64,000 nucleotides of DNA from Zelopaecilomyces penicillatus (GCA_005765155.1 VCCP01000004.1:992001-1056000), one strand, 5' to 3'. Positions 1 through 11,326 are shown, counted from the stretch's first letter. Notes: generated by a model from the letters alone, not told the origin. Made by a program: numbers and translations.

Positions 1-1073
1 TGTAGACGTTTGTAATAGGTCGCAGCCTTCAAACTTCTGGTTCTAGCAAAATAACTGACATAACTATTCTAAAAACAAAATTGAATGCATCCATTCATAA
101 CATTTTCAGCAGGTAAGTCTGCCCAATAGATTCCCGGGGTATCATAATGCATCTCGTCTCTATGTGGGTTCTCACCAACCCATGTACACCCAATATATGT
201 GAAAAATGCATCAACGCATTCAAGCAAAATAAATCAAGAACCAAATCATCAACATCGATCGCACAAGATAAATAAGTCATGCTCGAACAGAATAGCGTAA
301 ACCCAAAAATAAGATCATCCAGCACCCAGGCATTCGGGTCCCTATGACTGTGGCACAACACCCGCCCTAAATCAAGGGGAAGACCCGCGCGCCGTTGAGC
401 GCCCTTGCATGATGATCGATCGAGATGTATATATCATCAAGGACAGAAGAAAAAACGTGAGCATCCCGCCGCTAAGAATGCACATGCACGCAATAAAAGC
501 AACCCTAACCAAGGGGAGAAGAGTGCCAAACAGGTAAAATCCGAACAGCTGGGAAATAAATAAGCACCAACAGAAGACATGACATCATGGCCAGTATGTT
601 GGTTGTCTCATCAAGCATAGAGGATTCAGTTGCACATGGTTCCTAACAATAGTTCGTCACGATCTCTCCCATCCGGAAACGACGGGATTCCCGTGACCCT
701 GCATCAGCGGCCGCCCCTCGGGTCACAACCCAAAGAGACAACCCACATGACTACCTCTGATGGGCAAATCCAAGATGGCCACTCGACCACTCGACACGGC
801 GTGTTCATCCAATAAAGACGCAAACAGAGCAGAAGGAACTACTGAGACAAATCGAAATCGCACTCACCTTGACTCTAAAATGGAGGAGCGTGCCGCTTTT
901 GGGTTTAACATTTGGAGCAGCATACCAGTATCAGCAGTGTGCATTCATTCCCATATGACATCAGTGTCAACATGACAAGTTTCAAGAACGGGTTTTGGAA
1001 GAATCATTAATGTCATAAGATACAGGTATCTACAGTTAGCATCACATATATACAGCGCGCTTGTCTCCTCATG
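1..1073. other. Intergenic / 3' flank, no gene seen
   Basis: I see no supportable coding region here. The only open frames are short (under 90 codons), overlap on both strands and lack recognisable motifs. The right end abuts the stop codon of the minus-strand gene at 1074, so the last few hundred bases probably hold its 3' UTR. Confidence 0.5.
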
Positions 1074-2312
1074 CTAGGCCATCCATCGAGTTTCCCTCGA
1101 CCGTTTCCAAGAGGAATCGGCCACGGGCTTCTGGACTCGGCAAAGTGTCTCCTCCGGACTCCTCCGACTAATATCCCGCCTCAAATGTCCTTCGGACCGG
1201 TGAGCCAGGTATGATCGTGGTGAGGGTGAGCGGCGAAGCAGTGAGCGCTGTTGTGGTGTGGATAAATTTCGTGCAACTGTGGATGCGTACTCAACATAGC
1301 AGGTCGATTCATGGACTGGTCGCGGTGTGGGTGTGTCCGAATCAAGGGTATCATTGTCTGCGTTGGTAAAGGAATCGGGGGTATCGAAATGGTCAAGACT
1401 GCAAAAATCGTCTTCAGGGTATTGGGCGGTAGGGAACTCATCATCTTCCTCGTCATCCAAAATATGCACAGGTAGTTCCTTAGAACCGACGATGTCGTCA
1501 GTAGGATCATAAGAAGAACGCGTCTCCGCAGAATCACAGACAGAAGTGACAGCAGTGTCACAGTCGTCGGGTTGAGACAGGTCGTCGTCGTCGTCCTGCA
1601 TGTGCGAATGCCGCATATAGTCGTTGTCCAGACGTCCCGACTCTGAGCCGGAGAACGACATGGATCGTGATGGTGAGTTGATAGAGGTGTAGCTACGAGC
1701 TTCAGACTCGTCAGACAGAGTAGCCTCCGAATGTGGAGGTGAAAGAGGAATATGATCTGATTCATCGAAACAACAAGGTTCCACGGTCATGACTGGACCG
1801 TTGGGGAAGAAATCATCGTCGAGATATAGGGGGGTGGTGGCATCAACGGCGCTGCTGGCCTTTGTGCTGGTAGTGTGTGTGGAGTCGGCCTCGGAATATG
1901 ATGAGGCGGAAGAGTAAATGGATTCAGAACCATGGCGATCCATGTAATCATCTGGTAGATAGCTCGCAAAGTATCTGACTATGGAGTCAAACGACTTTGT
2001 CCTAAAGAGTTGGAGGGCGTGTTGCCACTGATCGGTTCCAATCAACTTCGGGTTGGCGATAATCTCAACAGCGAGCGATTCGAGGGACTCTTGGAGCTCC
2101 TCGAGCCGCTGCCGCCGTCGGTCGGCCAGGAAGCGATGAAACTCCTCAGCGGTGTCTGCGTCTCGGGCAATCTCGTAGACATCGTGGTGGAAAGCTTCAG
2201 GGTCTTGTAGCGTGTATGTAAAGGTGTTGTATTGGTCGTGCAAAGTAGTGAAGAGGTCGTCCCTCTTCATTCCAAACTTCCAGGCGGGCCATGCCCAAGC
2301 CGGGTCGTCCAT
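1074..2312 (-). CDS. Uncharacterised acidic, Ser/Asp-rich protein (412 aa)
   Basis: A single intronless frame of 412 codons from an ATG (MDDPAWAWPAWKFG) to TAG. I do not recognise a named family. Residues 1 to about 125 look folded: Trp-rich at the start, then predicted helices with a charged RRRQRLEELQESLESL segment and a second helical patch around QLFRTKSFDSIVRYF. From about residue 125 on the protein looks disordered, very rich in Ser, Asp, Glu, Thr and Pro, with acidic runs (QDDDDDLSQPDD, LDDEEDDEFP). The last 50 residues turn basic (LRRSPSPR, LRRDISRR). There is no signal peptide or membrane segment. The length of the frame and its strong composition bias support a real gene. An intracellular regulatory protein with a folded N-terminal domain is a guess. 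Confidence 0.75.
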   Translation of the reverse strand: MDDPAWAWPAWKFGMKRDDLFTTLHDQYNTFTYTLQDPEAFHHDVYEIARDADTAEEFHRFLADRRRQRLEELQESLESLAVEIIANPKLIGTDQWQHALQLFRTKSFDSIVRYFASYLPDDYMDRHGSESIYSSASSYSEADSTHTTSTKASSAVDATTPLYLDDDFFPNGPVMTVEPCCFDESDHIPLSPPHSEATLSDESEARSYTSINSPSRSMSFSGSESGRLDNDYMRHSHMQDDDDDLSQPDDCDTAVTSVCDSAETRSSYDPTDDIVGSKELPVHILDDEEDDEFPTAQYPEDDFCSLDHFDTPDSFTNADNDTLDSDTPTPRPVHESTCYVEYASTVARNLSTPQQRSLLRRSPSPRSYLAHRSEGHLRRDISRRSPEETLCRVQKPVADSSWKRSRETRWMA

Positions 2313-4562
2313 GTCGATAAAAGGAGGGATTCACGGCGTAGCGTGAAGCCGCCGCGTGTTATATGGTGTTTAGATATTGTAGTTCGAAGTAGAGGCCCAG
2401 TGTCATTAAACAACATGGCTCGTTCAGAGCTTCGTACCAGTAGCAATGTCCATGGCGACGGTCAGTAGCAATCACTAAGCATTGACGTTCGGTCTGTTAG
2501 TGATTGCTGTATCGATCTTGATGGGCGTGGAGAAGGGAAGTTCGACATGGGCCCCACGAAGTAATCTCACCAGAGGCCACAGTCGGAGTGTTGGGGGACG
2601 TCGCAGTAGCAACATGCCCATTGCGCGCATGGCGGAGCGTGCTGGCAGCCTGAGGCAATTTCACTCTGCCGGCTTGATTGGCTATTCTCTATCCACCTCG
2701 GGCACACGAGATTTCACCCTGCCCAAGGACCAAGCGTCTCCGGGCCAATGAAAAATTAGAGTGGCTTCCCATCGGCCAATGGGTACGCGACAGGTGGAGA
2801 GACATGTTGCAGCCGCAGTAAGACGCTAACCCTAAACATCTTGGTGCGGGTCAATGATGCATCAGTCTAAGAAACAGTGGTTGCAGCCTTCATGCACTAT
2901 CATGCACTGTTAGCAAATCGGAACGAGACTGTTACAGCATGTATCGAGCTATCAGCCAGTGGAGGATTGCCAATTGTAGCCTGTGGCGCAACTTGTGGCA
3001 GTGAACGGCCAACCACGTATTCCCAACGGCCACAGGAGAAGTGCATAGACGTGCAAAGAAGGTGTTGGGCGGTGAGCAAGCTGACCTCGTGTCGGAGCAC
3101 GTTACTGGTGGCGGATTATTACTAACACGCGGTTATGGCTGCCACCGTGACGGCCTCACGCAGCCACAGCGGTTCCTCTTGGATGGCAGCCTTCATCAGT
3201 CAGCAAAGTCACACGTTGATCGAAACCTTTCACCAATGTCGATGCTCGGAAATATCTTGTGTCAGCCGCTCTTTGGACGAGTGAAATAATCATCATTCCC
3301 CCAGACTGGTGTTCACTTCTTCTCGCGCTGAAAGTGATCAGTACGTTGCAAGAAGGCCGGCCATCACCGCGCACTACGCTCTCCTGCTGCGGCGACTGAG
3401 GCCATCGTCGTCCTGCTGAGGTGTTGGCGTGTCGGAATTATCATTATCATCATCGTCGTCATTGTCAGCGAGTATCGATATCAGCAGCATCTGCCAGTAG
3501 CGTGGAGTTGCAGTCGACATCATTCATCCCCTTGTTCCCTCTCATGAACCTCTGGCAAGAGGCCATCTGGTCTTCTCCAAAATCGGCGTCTTACCACTCA
3601 TCGGCCTCTTGAAGTCCTACCTAACCCCTTATCCCGCTAGCAGAGCAAGTCGGTGAGGTTGTCCGGCTGCCTCACAAGTGGTTCGCCGCACCCAATTGCT
3701 CCCACTGCTCTCAGTCTGTCCGCATCTGTCCACCCCCCTACCCCCCATTCTGTCGTGTGTGTCCTCTTCCTTCTCGTCCACTCGCCGCGTGCAGCCCTAA
3801 ACGATGCAGGCTATTTAGGGCCCGTCCCGTCCTTCAACTGGCCCTATTTTCTTCCCTCCCCGTATGATAAAATACCTGTAGCGTGTGGGCAGTCCGCAAG
3901 GCACCCGCTGTCCGAGATCTAGTTCATGACTCCCCGCCCGTGGAGGCTGAGACGCCATCAGCAGGCCGCAACATCGTGGTCTGGCTGCGCATCTGACACT
4001 GCCTCTGGACTGGCCCTTGCCGTTATAGCTTCTGCCCTACTGTAGCCTGTTCCTGCATTTATTGTGCATCCAGCCAGGAGTTTGCGTTTTTATCCTTCTT
4101 CAAAACCTTCCGCCAACCAACTACTCTTGTCGAGACTCCTACAGGTTCAGTCCGTCCAAGTTCGTTTCGTCGGTTTCCAATCATCCAATACCCATATCGC
4201 GCAAAGTACCTGTACCAATCGGCACCAACCCTAACCTGCCCGTCCGTGTACCCTGCTGGCTGCCTCAGTGGTTGCTCCAGTGCTTGGCTCACCTCTCCCT
4301 CTACCTGGGCAGTGCAGCCTAGAGCCTCATCGAGGTCGTCCCATACTATACAGCTACCCGCCAGCCAGCCGCCAGTACCCGCCCCGCCCCAGGCTGCGAG
4401 TACCTGTACTACTCTCTGTCTCTGCCCTCTGCCTCAACGTCCCCTCCACCTACCCGCTCTGCTGCCTGCGACAACTCCTCTTCATCTGCTGGCGTCGCCA
4501 TCAGAGCTTTGCGTTGCCGGCGCCACATGGGACGTGGTTAGCTATCGTCAACATTCATCCGC
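2313..4562. other. Divergent intergenic region (2.25 kb) upstream of two genes
   Basis: This spacer lies between the divergent starts of the acidic protein gene (minus) and the kinase gene (plus). The part from about 3650 to 4560 is pyrimidine-rich on the plus strand, typical of fungal promoters and long 5' leaders. A weak TATA-like TATTTA occurs near 3812. Frames at 4062-4322, 4246-4683 and 4268-4633 are low-complexity by-products of this composition. I find no further gene. Confidence 0.5.
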
Positions 4563-6467
4563 ATGGCCGAGTCCAGGGCCGAGCCCTCGGAAGGGGTCTC
4601 AGAGGAGCGGACGGAGCCGTTTTCGCAATCTGAGATGGACGCCCGCTTCAAGGGCATCCGCGTGGAGGAGGCCGCTATCCTGACCGATCCCGAGGCCGTC
4701 CCACTCGATGTCTTGCACGTCGAGGAGCACCACCATAAGCAAGGCATCCGCATCCTCGTCCGGCCTCTCACCAAGTTGCCCGGCGCGCGCTCCGTGAGTC
4801 CCGGTAGCGACAATTGCCAATGGTTGGCCCTTCGCGCCGAGGTTGCCACCACAGACCAGCCGGAACACCAAGTCCTTGCTGTGACTCAGACATCCAAGGA
4901 TATCAAGTTCTCGGTTCGCATCCCCGGGGCAACACAGAATGATTCACCGCGACCGCCTCTGTGGTGTGAGCTCTACTATGACCCTGCCAGTGACAAGGTC
5001 ATCTTTCTAAACAAGTCTGACGTTCCTATCTCTCTTGGCCGGATATCTCATGTCGCCGCCGCCAGTCCACCGCCAAGTGAGAGTCATGTCATCAACCCGG
5101 GTCTCGCAAAGGCCCTCAAGCCAGGCACCTGGAGGATCAAGGTAAGAGATGTTGCCGTCCTGGACTTCCGAATCCTGGAGAAGCGGCCAGTTATTCTCTA
5201 CCAAGCCCAGCCTGTCCTACCCACCCTACCCGAGGGCACCGAGGTCACGCCACCATCTCTCATCACCTCAGACCAGGCCAACACCAGTATGAAGCGGGCT
5301 CTATCACCAGCCCCGGATGGAAAGAGAGCAAGACGTCGTATCTCAGAGACCAGCGACACCCTTGAAAAGCCTACCGGGCCTGACGATGGTGTCATCATGT
5401 TCCTACGTCCCGCCGCTGAACCCCTCGTCTTTCCATTACCCAACGCCAGAGAAGGAAAGGAGCTTGTTGTAGCAAATGGTCAACCACTGCTTGATGCCGA
5501 GCGGGACGAGACCATTGTCGTGCCTGGAGTGTGCGAGCTTGCTGAATATCAGCTCACCAAGCGGGAACCCATAGCATCAACGGCACTGTCTGCCGTCTAC
5601 ACCGCCACGCATTCACATGTCCCGGACGACATTGTCACTGTTAAAGTACTAAAGACAAGGGTGGCAAATTCCAGTGACAAGCCATACCTTCACGAGCGGA
5701 ACGTCATCCGCCAGGCTGACATGTGGCTGCGCGAATGTCAAAGTCAGGAGGATCTCCAGCACGAGTCAATAGTCCGATACTACGGCGGCGACGCGCGCTT
5801 CCTGTCACTTTATATGGAACACGTTAACGCCAAGGACCTCACTGCGCCAAGTCGATGGAGGAATAGGGCTAATGATGAATTCATGGGAACTCAAGAAGAC
5901 GCTCAAAGGATTCTGCGTGACATTGCGAGCGCGCTCAACTATATCCATGGGCGCAAGCTTGTTCACAATGACATCAAACCAGCCAATATCCTCTACTCAC
6001 CAGAAAGGGGGGCTGTTTTATGTGATTTTGGACTGTCAACGCTGGCCGCAAATTCACCCTCAGGCGGTGGTACGCCGTACTACATTCCACCCGAGTTCAT
6101 CACCCGCAAGGTTCGTGGCCCCTCGTCTGACGTCTGGGCCCTTGGAGTCACCATGCTGTACTGCATGCGCAAAATACCGTTCCCAGACAGCCGCGCACGT
6201 CGCCAGCATCCCAAGCCCCTCTATTGGCAGATTGCTGGAGTTCACAACACGGCATCACCATATAAACAATATGGAAATGGTCAGCCCGCTGCCAACCAGA
6301 TGCGCGACTGGTTGGCAGAGATTTATGCCGCAAGAGAGAAGCTCAACTCTCGAGATCGGCTGGAGCAGCTGGTCAAGGAGATGCTGACGCCCAGCCCTGG
6401 CCAGCGCATCACCATGGCAAAGGTGCTGCAAGAGCTGGGGCCCGAGCAGACCGCAACTGTTCGGTGA
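4563..6467 (+). CDS. Divergent Ser/Thr protein kinase with fungal-type N-terminal region (634 aa)
   Basis: An intronless 634-codon gene. Residues 1 to about 220 form an N-terminal region I cannot name, including WCELYYDPASDKVIFLNKSD, which might be a beta-rich sensing or docking domain. A basic, disordered linker (GKRARRR) follows. The kinase domain runs from about 325 to 620. The beta-3 lysine is K361 in VTVKVLK. The catalytic loop is HND at 468-470 followed by IKPANIL, the metal motif DFG is at 488-490, and the activation segment ends in GGTPYYIPPEF. Two features are unusual. The usual HRD arginine is Asn (a non-RD kinase), and the phosphate loop (REPIASTALSAVYTA) lacks the canonical glycines. 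Lys, Asp, Asn and DFG are all kept, so activity is likely. Substrates are unknown. A paired RD-type kinase is not visible nearby. Confidence 0.85.
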   Translation: MAESRAEPSEGVSEERTEPFSQSEMDARFKGIRVEEAAILTDPEAVPLDVLHVEEHHHKQGIRILVRPLTKLPGARSVSPGSDNCQWLALRAEVATTDQPEHQVLAVTQTSKDIKFSVRIPGATQNDSPRPPLWCELYYDPASDKVIFLNKSDVPISLGRISHVAAASPPPSESHVINPGLAKALKPGTWRIKVRDVAVLDFRILEKRPVILYQAQPVLPTLPEGTEVTPPSLITSDQANTSMKRALSPAPDGKRARRRISETSDTLEKPTGPDDGVIMFLRPAAEPLVFPLPNAREGKELVVANGQPLLDAERDETIVVPGVCELAEYQLTKREPIASTALSAVYTATHSHVPDDIVTVKVLKTRVANSSDKPYLHERNVIRQADMWLRECQSQEDLQHESIVRYYGGDARFLSLYMEHVNAKDLTAPSRWRNRANDEFMGTQEDAQRILRDIASALNYIHGRKLVHNDIKPANILYSPERGAVLCDFGLSTLAANSPSGGGTPYYIPPEFITRKVRGPSSDVWALGVTMLYCMRKIPFPDSRARRQHPKPLYWQIAGVHNTASPYKQYGNGQPAANQMRDWLAEIYAAREKLNSRDRLEQLVKEMLTPSPGQRITMAKVLQELGPEQTATVR

Positions 6468-7157
6468 AGAGATGGAATCTTCATACATATTTTCGTTTCT
6501 TTCTTATGTTACATGATGAGCATATGTCGGAGTTGAGATTGGCATTTGCATGTTTGCATTTTCGTTTTATGTTTTATCATTTTTCTTCACCTCGCTCCTC
6601 CTTGTGATCCGTTGTTTTCTACTATGGCGAACATATCCGAATTTCTTTTTGCTATTTATACTGGGCGAGCAAAGCATACTCTGCTGAAGAGGGCGTGGTC
6701 CCTGTGCGCTGATGATTGGAGATATTGTACATGATGCCAATGGTAAGCGCTTTCTGTTCTGCGTTTATGGGTGGGAAGGATGGTGAGGCGATGTGATATG
6801 TACTGACTTTACCAGATGAAGCGTTTCATGGGCTGATTTCTTTTATTTTTGGTGTGCTATTTATTTGTTGCTATATTCTCTTTTCTTTTTTTGTTTCTGC
6901 TTCCAAGATACCCGACCATGTGGGCTTCATAGATATTTGCATGTACCTATATATTATATATTTACATCTGCGACGGCATTCTTAATAGCTCTTCGCAGAA
7001 GAGAATAGAGCAGATATTCGTCACTCATTCCAATTCATTATTACGTTCCCTGTGCATGTATGCCCTCCGTGATGGTGTTGAGCCAAGCAGCTCGAAACCA
7101 CATACCCTCTCCCCACTCCAAGTCATCTCACATCAGCTCAACTCAAAAACAAAAACT
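6468..7157. other. Convergent 3' spacer
   Basis: This stretch separates the 3' ends of the kinase gene (plus) and the BIM1-like gene (minus). It is T-rich, with runs such as TTCTTTTATTTTTGG, as expected of fungal 3' UTR and polyadenylation regions. The frame at 7056-7445 on the plus strand is an antisense shadow of the copper-protein gene. No other gene is seen. Confidence 0.5.
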
Positions 7158-7921
7158 TTAAAATCCAAGTCCAAGGGCGAAAGCAGCGGCAAGGCCAACA
7201 ACAGTTGTGAGAGCGACATTGTTGACTCCGAGAATACCAGCCGCGTTCTTCTTGTCCCCGCTGCCAGTGTCCTTGCTGCCGCCACCAGTGCTGTTGTTGT
7301 TGGCGCCGTCAGTGTTGGTGTCGTTGCTGACGCTCTGGTCCTTGACAGGCTTGGAGGACATGCCCTCAGTGCTGGTGCAGTTGTCGAGGACCTTGGCATC
7401 CTTGGTGAAGCGGATGTCGGCGCAGTTGTAGAGCGCGCTACCTGAGGCGCCGCCGGTGACGACTTGGATACTGGCGAGGGAGCCATCCTCAATGCCCGCG
7501 GGGACGGGCAGCTTGGGGAGGCAGAGTGTGCCCTTGCCGGTGACGTTGAGGAACTCGGGGGTCAGGGAGATGTTGAAGTTTGTGGTGTTTTCGCCAAGGC
7601 CCAGGTTGACGTAGACGTAGGCCCACTTGTGGTGCAGGTCAAGCTTGAGGGAGCCACCATCGAGAGGCCAGTCAGTGACGTTGCCGGTCTTGTACTCGAC
7701 TCCGGCGCCTAGATTGTGTAAGGTTAGTTTTTGTTTGGTTTCAAGCTACACAACCTGGGGGAGTTTGATAAAGGATGAAACGTACAAGGATAGTCCCATT
7801 GGTTGTATGTAGAGTTCTCATCGTCTGTGAGCGTATCGGCGCGCCACTCGGGATAGATGAGACCGAAATGCGCAGAAACAGCCTGGGCGGCGGCCAATGC
7901 CAGAGCAACCTTGTATGCCAT
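7158..7921 (-). CDS. GPI-anchored BIM1/X325-like copper-binding protein (228 aa)
   Basis: Two exons: 7786-7921 and 7158-7708, with a 77-nt intron (7709-7785) that has a GTACGT donor, CTAAC branch point and CTAG acceptor. Joining them restores a Cys codon (YPC|AGVEYK). The product is 228 aa. A 17-residue signal peptide (ending AVSA) is followed directly by His18, so the mature protein would begin HFGLIYPEW. A mature N-terminal His is the first ligand of the copper site in the LPMO-like X325/BIM1 family. Further candidate ligands are a His in LDLHHKW and the Asp in NCADIRF. The protein has paired Cys, several N-glycosylation sequons and a C-terminal Asn/Gly/Ser linker. It ends in a hydrophobic GPI-attachment tail (TTVVGLAAAFALGLGF). 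Family members bind Cu(II), act in copper acquisition or at the cell wall, and are not known to cleave polysaccharide. Placement at the cell surface is inferred from the signals. Confidence 0.88.
7709..7785 (-). other. Intron of the BIM1-like gene
   Basis: On the minus strand it starts GTACGT and ends AATCTAG, with CTAAC about 18 nt before the acceptor. Removing it keeps the frame and recreates a cysteine codon across the junction. Confidence 0.85.
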
Positions 7922-8081
7922 TCTTGATGTTTTTTATTATGTAGCAGACAATAAAAACAGCGATTGAGTCTCGTACTGATGAGAGGAGTGAGAGAGAGTA
8001 AGGTGAGATGAGACGGTGGGTGGGTGATCCAGGTGAATCAAAGAGAATGACTAGCTGCAGAAGCGAAGAAGCTTCCCCCTA

Positions 8082-8089
8082 CTTATATA
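8082..8089 (-). promoter_or_regulatory. TATA box of the BIM1-like gene
   Basis: On the minus strand the sequence reads TATATAAG, about 160 bp upstream of the ATG at 7921. The position is plausible for a core promoter with a 5' UTR of roughly 100-130 nt. It is predicted from sequence only. Confidence 0.55.
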
Positions 8090-8411
8090 CACAGAGTAGA
8101 AGCGGGGAGGGGTTGGACGTTGGGGAAGCACAGACAGTATTAACACAAGGGGGAGGAGACCGAGGAGAAGGAAGACCCATTGAGGCTTTCTGGATAAGCT
8201 TGAAATTTGAGCACATTGATTGTGAGGCTTGACAGCTACTGTTAGTTTCTTTCGTTAGATTTGGGGAAAAGGGAAGACCTAACCTTGCGGATACCCTAGC
8301 TGCTTTGACGCAATTGGGGGTTTCCCCACTACAGCTGGACCCCCAAAAGCAGATGCCAAGCGACGGGCTCGTTACGGTAGGGATTCTTGCTGCTCTCCAT
8401 GTGGTATTTAC

Positions 8412-8450
8412 TATGCATAGCATAGCAGAGCATAGCATAGCGTAGCGTAG
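8412..8450. repeat. Degenerate pentanucleotide repeat (CATAG/CGTAG)n
   Basis: About seven consecutive five-base units alternate between CATAG, CAGAG and CGTAG in the promoter spacer upstream of the BIM1-like gene. It is a decayed microsatellite without spacers, so not a CRISPR array. Confidence 0.7.
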
Positions 8451-9989
8451 GTACGAAGGTCATTAGAATTGGGTACCATTCTGATGGGATGGATGGATGG
8501 GCCGGTTGGCTGTGAGACGCCACCGGAGGATGGTGTCATTTGGCCCGAGGGGTGTGGCCGACTGGAGGAGGGGGAGCGTTGTGATGAGATGAGACTGAGC
8601 AGACAGAATCGTTCAACACACACATTGCACTACAGATTATTTTGAATGTATGAATTATATCCAATCCAATATTCTATGTTTTTCCATACAAGTAGTTATT
8701 TTCTCGACATAGATGCATTGAGTCTACACCTATCTACACATCTTCAACAAACCCCACTCCCGGAGGAATGTCTTGATTCACACCGCTCCCCCACCACCGT
8801 CACACCACCCAACCACTCCCAAATAGGCATTTCAATCAATAGCACCCCTCCATACCAAATCAAAAAAAAGCTGAACTTTGGCAAAAAAAAAAAAAAACTT
8901 GCTCAAATGCACGCAAACCCGGCAACAAGAAATCTGGGAGAGAGACAGAAAGAAAAAAAGAGGCGCCGATAGGGAATGTTGCCACGCCCCCCACGCGCTC
9001 TTTTACGCTTTGTGTTTTTCATTGAACTAGTTGGTTTTGATGAGTTCATTAATTGGGGGGGCAGTATTATTATTACTTTGTATCTGATCTTGATCGGTTT
9101 TCTCTTGGTGGAGGGGGGGCGGGCGAGAAACAATGTTTGGGACTGTGCGTACTCTCCTGTACAATATTATACCAGCAGTGTCTGTTTATTGGCTGCATGA
9201 ACGTAGGGCGTCGGGACGATTATCCGATCGTGGTCTTGGTTGTGAGGAGGAGCATGTGAAGTGACGTCTTTGCCTACCCTGAGGTTTCCATGTCGGTTGC
9301 GAAAATCCAACGAAACCCAAGCACCGGCAGTATTTTGTCATTCTTGTGGTTCAATTCATGAATTGTAAGTTGTATCACTCAATTGCTGTAAGCTATGGTT
9401 TTTGGGGAAATGAGGATCACAGATTGCCAGTCACGCAGGTTGTTTACAGTAAGACAGTCAATTGCGTTTCATTAGCTCGTACAATAAATCACTCCTATCA
9501 TCTCCATCCAACTCGTGTAAATCTACAAAATATATTTCACAAGTCAAATTAGTAATCAACTATTTGATCTTTCATTAGAACAATATGCAATGATTAAGTT
9601 AAATACCATTTAGTTTAACATTTGTTGCGTTGGAACATTGCCGCAACACCTCACAACCGTGACTACGTTGTTGCATGGTAATAACTTTCGGGACTCTAAA
9701 AGAACTATGGATGAAACATACGTCACCATATATTTCATGATCCCACATGGAGCAAGTTGTCGTGAATTCCCCCATGATACAAACACCCCAAAACTAGCCA
9801 CGTAGTCCTCCCGTCCAGCCACTTCTCCATCCTTCATCCTTCCCCTAATACCAAACTTGCAACCGTCACTCTCTCTGATTGCCCAAATCTACCCTAAATT
9901 GCTGGCAATCTCCCCAATTGCTCGAAATTCCCCCATCGCCGGGCCCTTCTGCCCCAATCCCCATCCATCGACTTCTTCATCCTTGGCCC

Positions 9990-11326
9990 TTATTCCGAGC
10001 GTTTCTTGGTTTGTAGCCCACCTAGCCCTGCACTGTTATTTAGATTTTGATCGATTGAGAAAGGCTTTAGGGGGGCTGCCTTACACTCCAAGACATTTTT
10101 GTTCTTGCCACTCACCTCCTTTTTCACTTCGTGCGCTGGTGCTACGTTCTTCTTGCCTTTCCTCACACTCTTGGCCACTCCATTTCTTTGAGGCTGTTCA
10201 GCGTTGGCCCCCCTATCTAGGCCATTTTTACTCGAGGTCTTGGATTTTTGCTTTGCTGGCTTAGAAGTATCCGTCTCTGGAGGAGTATCAGGGCTGACGC
10301 GACTGGCGGGCGCCTGTTGTAAACGCTGGTGCACCCCTTTCATCCAACTGCCGGACTTTTGCAGAAACTCCTTCATTTTATCTTGAGTGTCCTGAAGCAT
10401 TTTGATTTGATCAGCTTGGTTTATGATCAGAGATTGAAGGCCGCTGCATGACTCGCAGTTGTCTCGGACTGCTTCGTTGTTTGAACTGAACTCTGGCGCA
10501 CTTAGCTGCACCATTCCAGAATCCTCTATCCTTATTGGCGTCCGATCCAGTCGATCTGAGGTGCCGAGTGATGTGCGACTTCTATCGGATCGTAGTCTCG
10601 ACGGGCCCGTTCGATCTTGTGATGAAATTCTTCGTGCTTTGGTTCTGGAACCATTTCGGAGGGGGTCAGAACTCGCTCGCTTTCTCTTTATAGCTGATGG
10701 GTGTGCAGCATCATCAGGACCTGTATGAAGCTCTGTTTCCACTACGACAGTTCCATCTTCTTCCTTGATTATGGCTTCCCTGCCATGACTAGGTACCAAA
10801 CAGGGCGTACTATCACCGCAGTTGTCGCAGGGGTCAATGCTTTGTTGATAAGCGGCGCTGCCCATGTTTCTGGTGGATGAAGCTCTTAGCTCTGGCAAGA
10901 CTTTCCGATGAAAAGAAGGAAAACTTACATAGGACGCAAATAGTCCTCGCTGAACGCAAATGTCTTAAATGTGGCGCTCGGGAACTTGGAACTGATTGCG
11001 AGAATCGTCTTCTTGCTCTTTAACAGTCTCTCTCCGAATATGACTCGAAGGGCTACTACATGAGCCCATGTAATGTTGCATTCCGTCATGTGTCGCGTGA
11101 TGACGTGGTTGGTAACCTTTTCAATAGTGGTTGGGGCTAGAGACGCGCGCTCAACCATGAGCGGCCACGCTTGCCTTGACTTTTCGTCCCATGTAGAACT
11201 GTATTTCATATAAATCTTGTGTAGAGTGTCGTAAAGCTTCCTTTCTTCTGGGAGTTTGTGCACGAAGGGGGGGTATTGGGCGAAGGGGAGGCTGGAAACT
11301 GGCCGATCTTGTTCATCCTTCTCCAT
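9990..11326 (-). CDS. Uncharacterised two-exon protein (about 425 aa)
   Basis: Exon 1 is 10929-11326 (ATG, MEKDEQDRPVSSLPF); exon 2 is about 9990-10869. The proposed intron 10870-10928 has a strong GTAAGT donor and a CACCAG acceptor. An alternative acceptor (GCTAAG) sits 15 nt upstream and keeps the frame. The N-terminal 130 residues look folded and helical, with Trp, Tyr and Phe in conserved-looking positions. The rest is charged and disordered, with an NLS-like KRKRASS and Lys-rich segments (KPAKQKSKTSSK, KSVRKGKKN) and a Cys pair in NCESC. This suggests a nuclear protein, but I recognise no family. The 3' end is uncertain. A GTGAGT donor at 10115 paired with an AACAG acceptor at 10033 would replace the tail and move the stop to 9889 (about 431 aa). 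Confidence 0.6.

Larger units (their letters stand above)
7922..9888. other. Intergenic region with short repeats
   Basis: Beyond the TATA box this spacer holds a CATAG-type short repeat (8412-8450), a GGAT run near 8490-8500, an A-tract near 8884-8897 and AT-rich DNA from about 9340 to 9760. The open frames are short and lack motifs. I see no gene. Confidence 0.45.

Noticed and set aside
4246..4683. 145-codon plus-strand frame before the kinase
   Set aside because: Pro/Ser/Cys-rich low-complexity translation of a C/T-rich leader; it overlaps the kinase start in another frame.
8412..8450. Possible CRISPR-like array
   Set aside because: The units are five bases long, contiguous and degenerate, with no spacers; the organism is a eukaryote.
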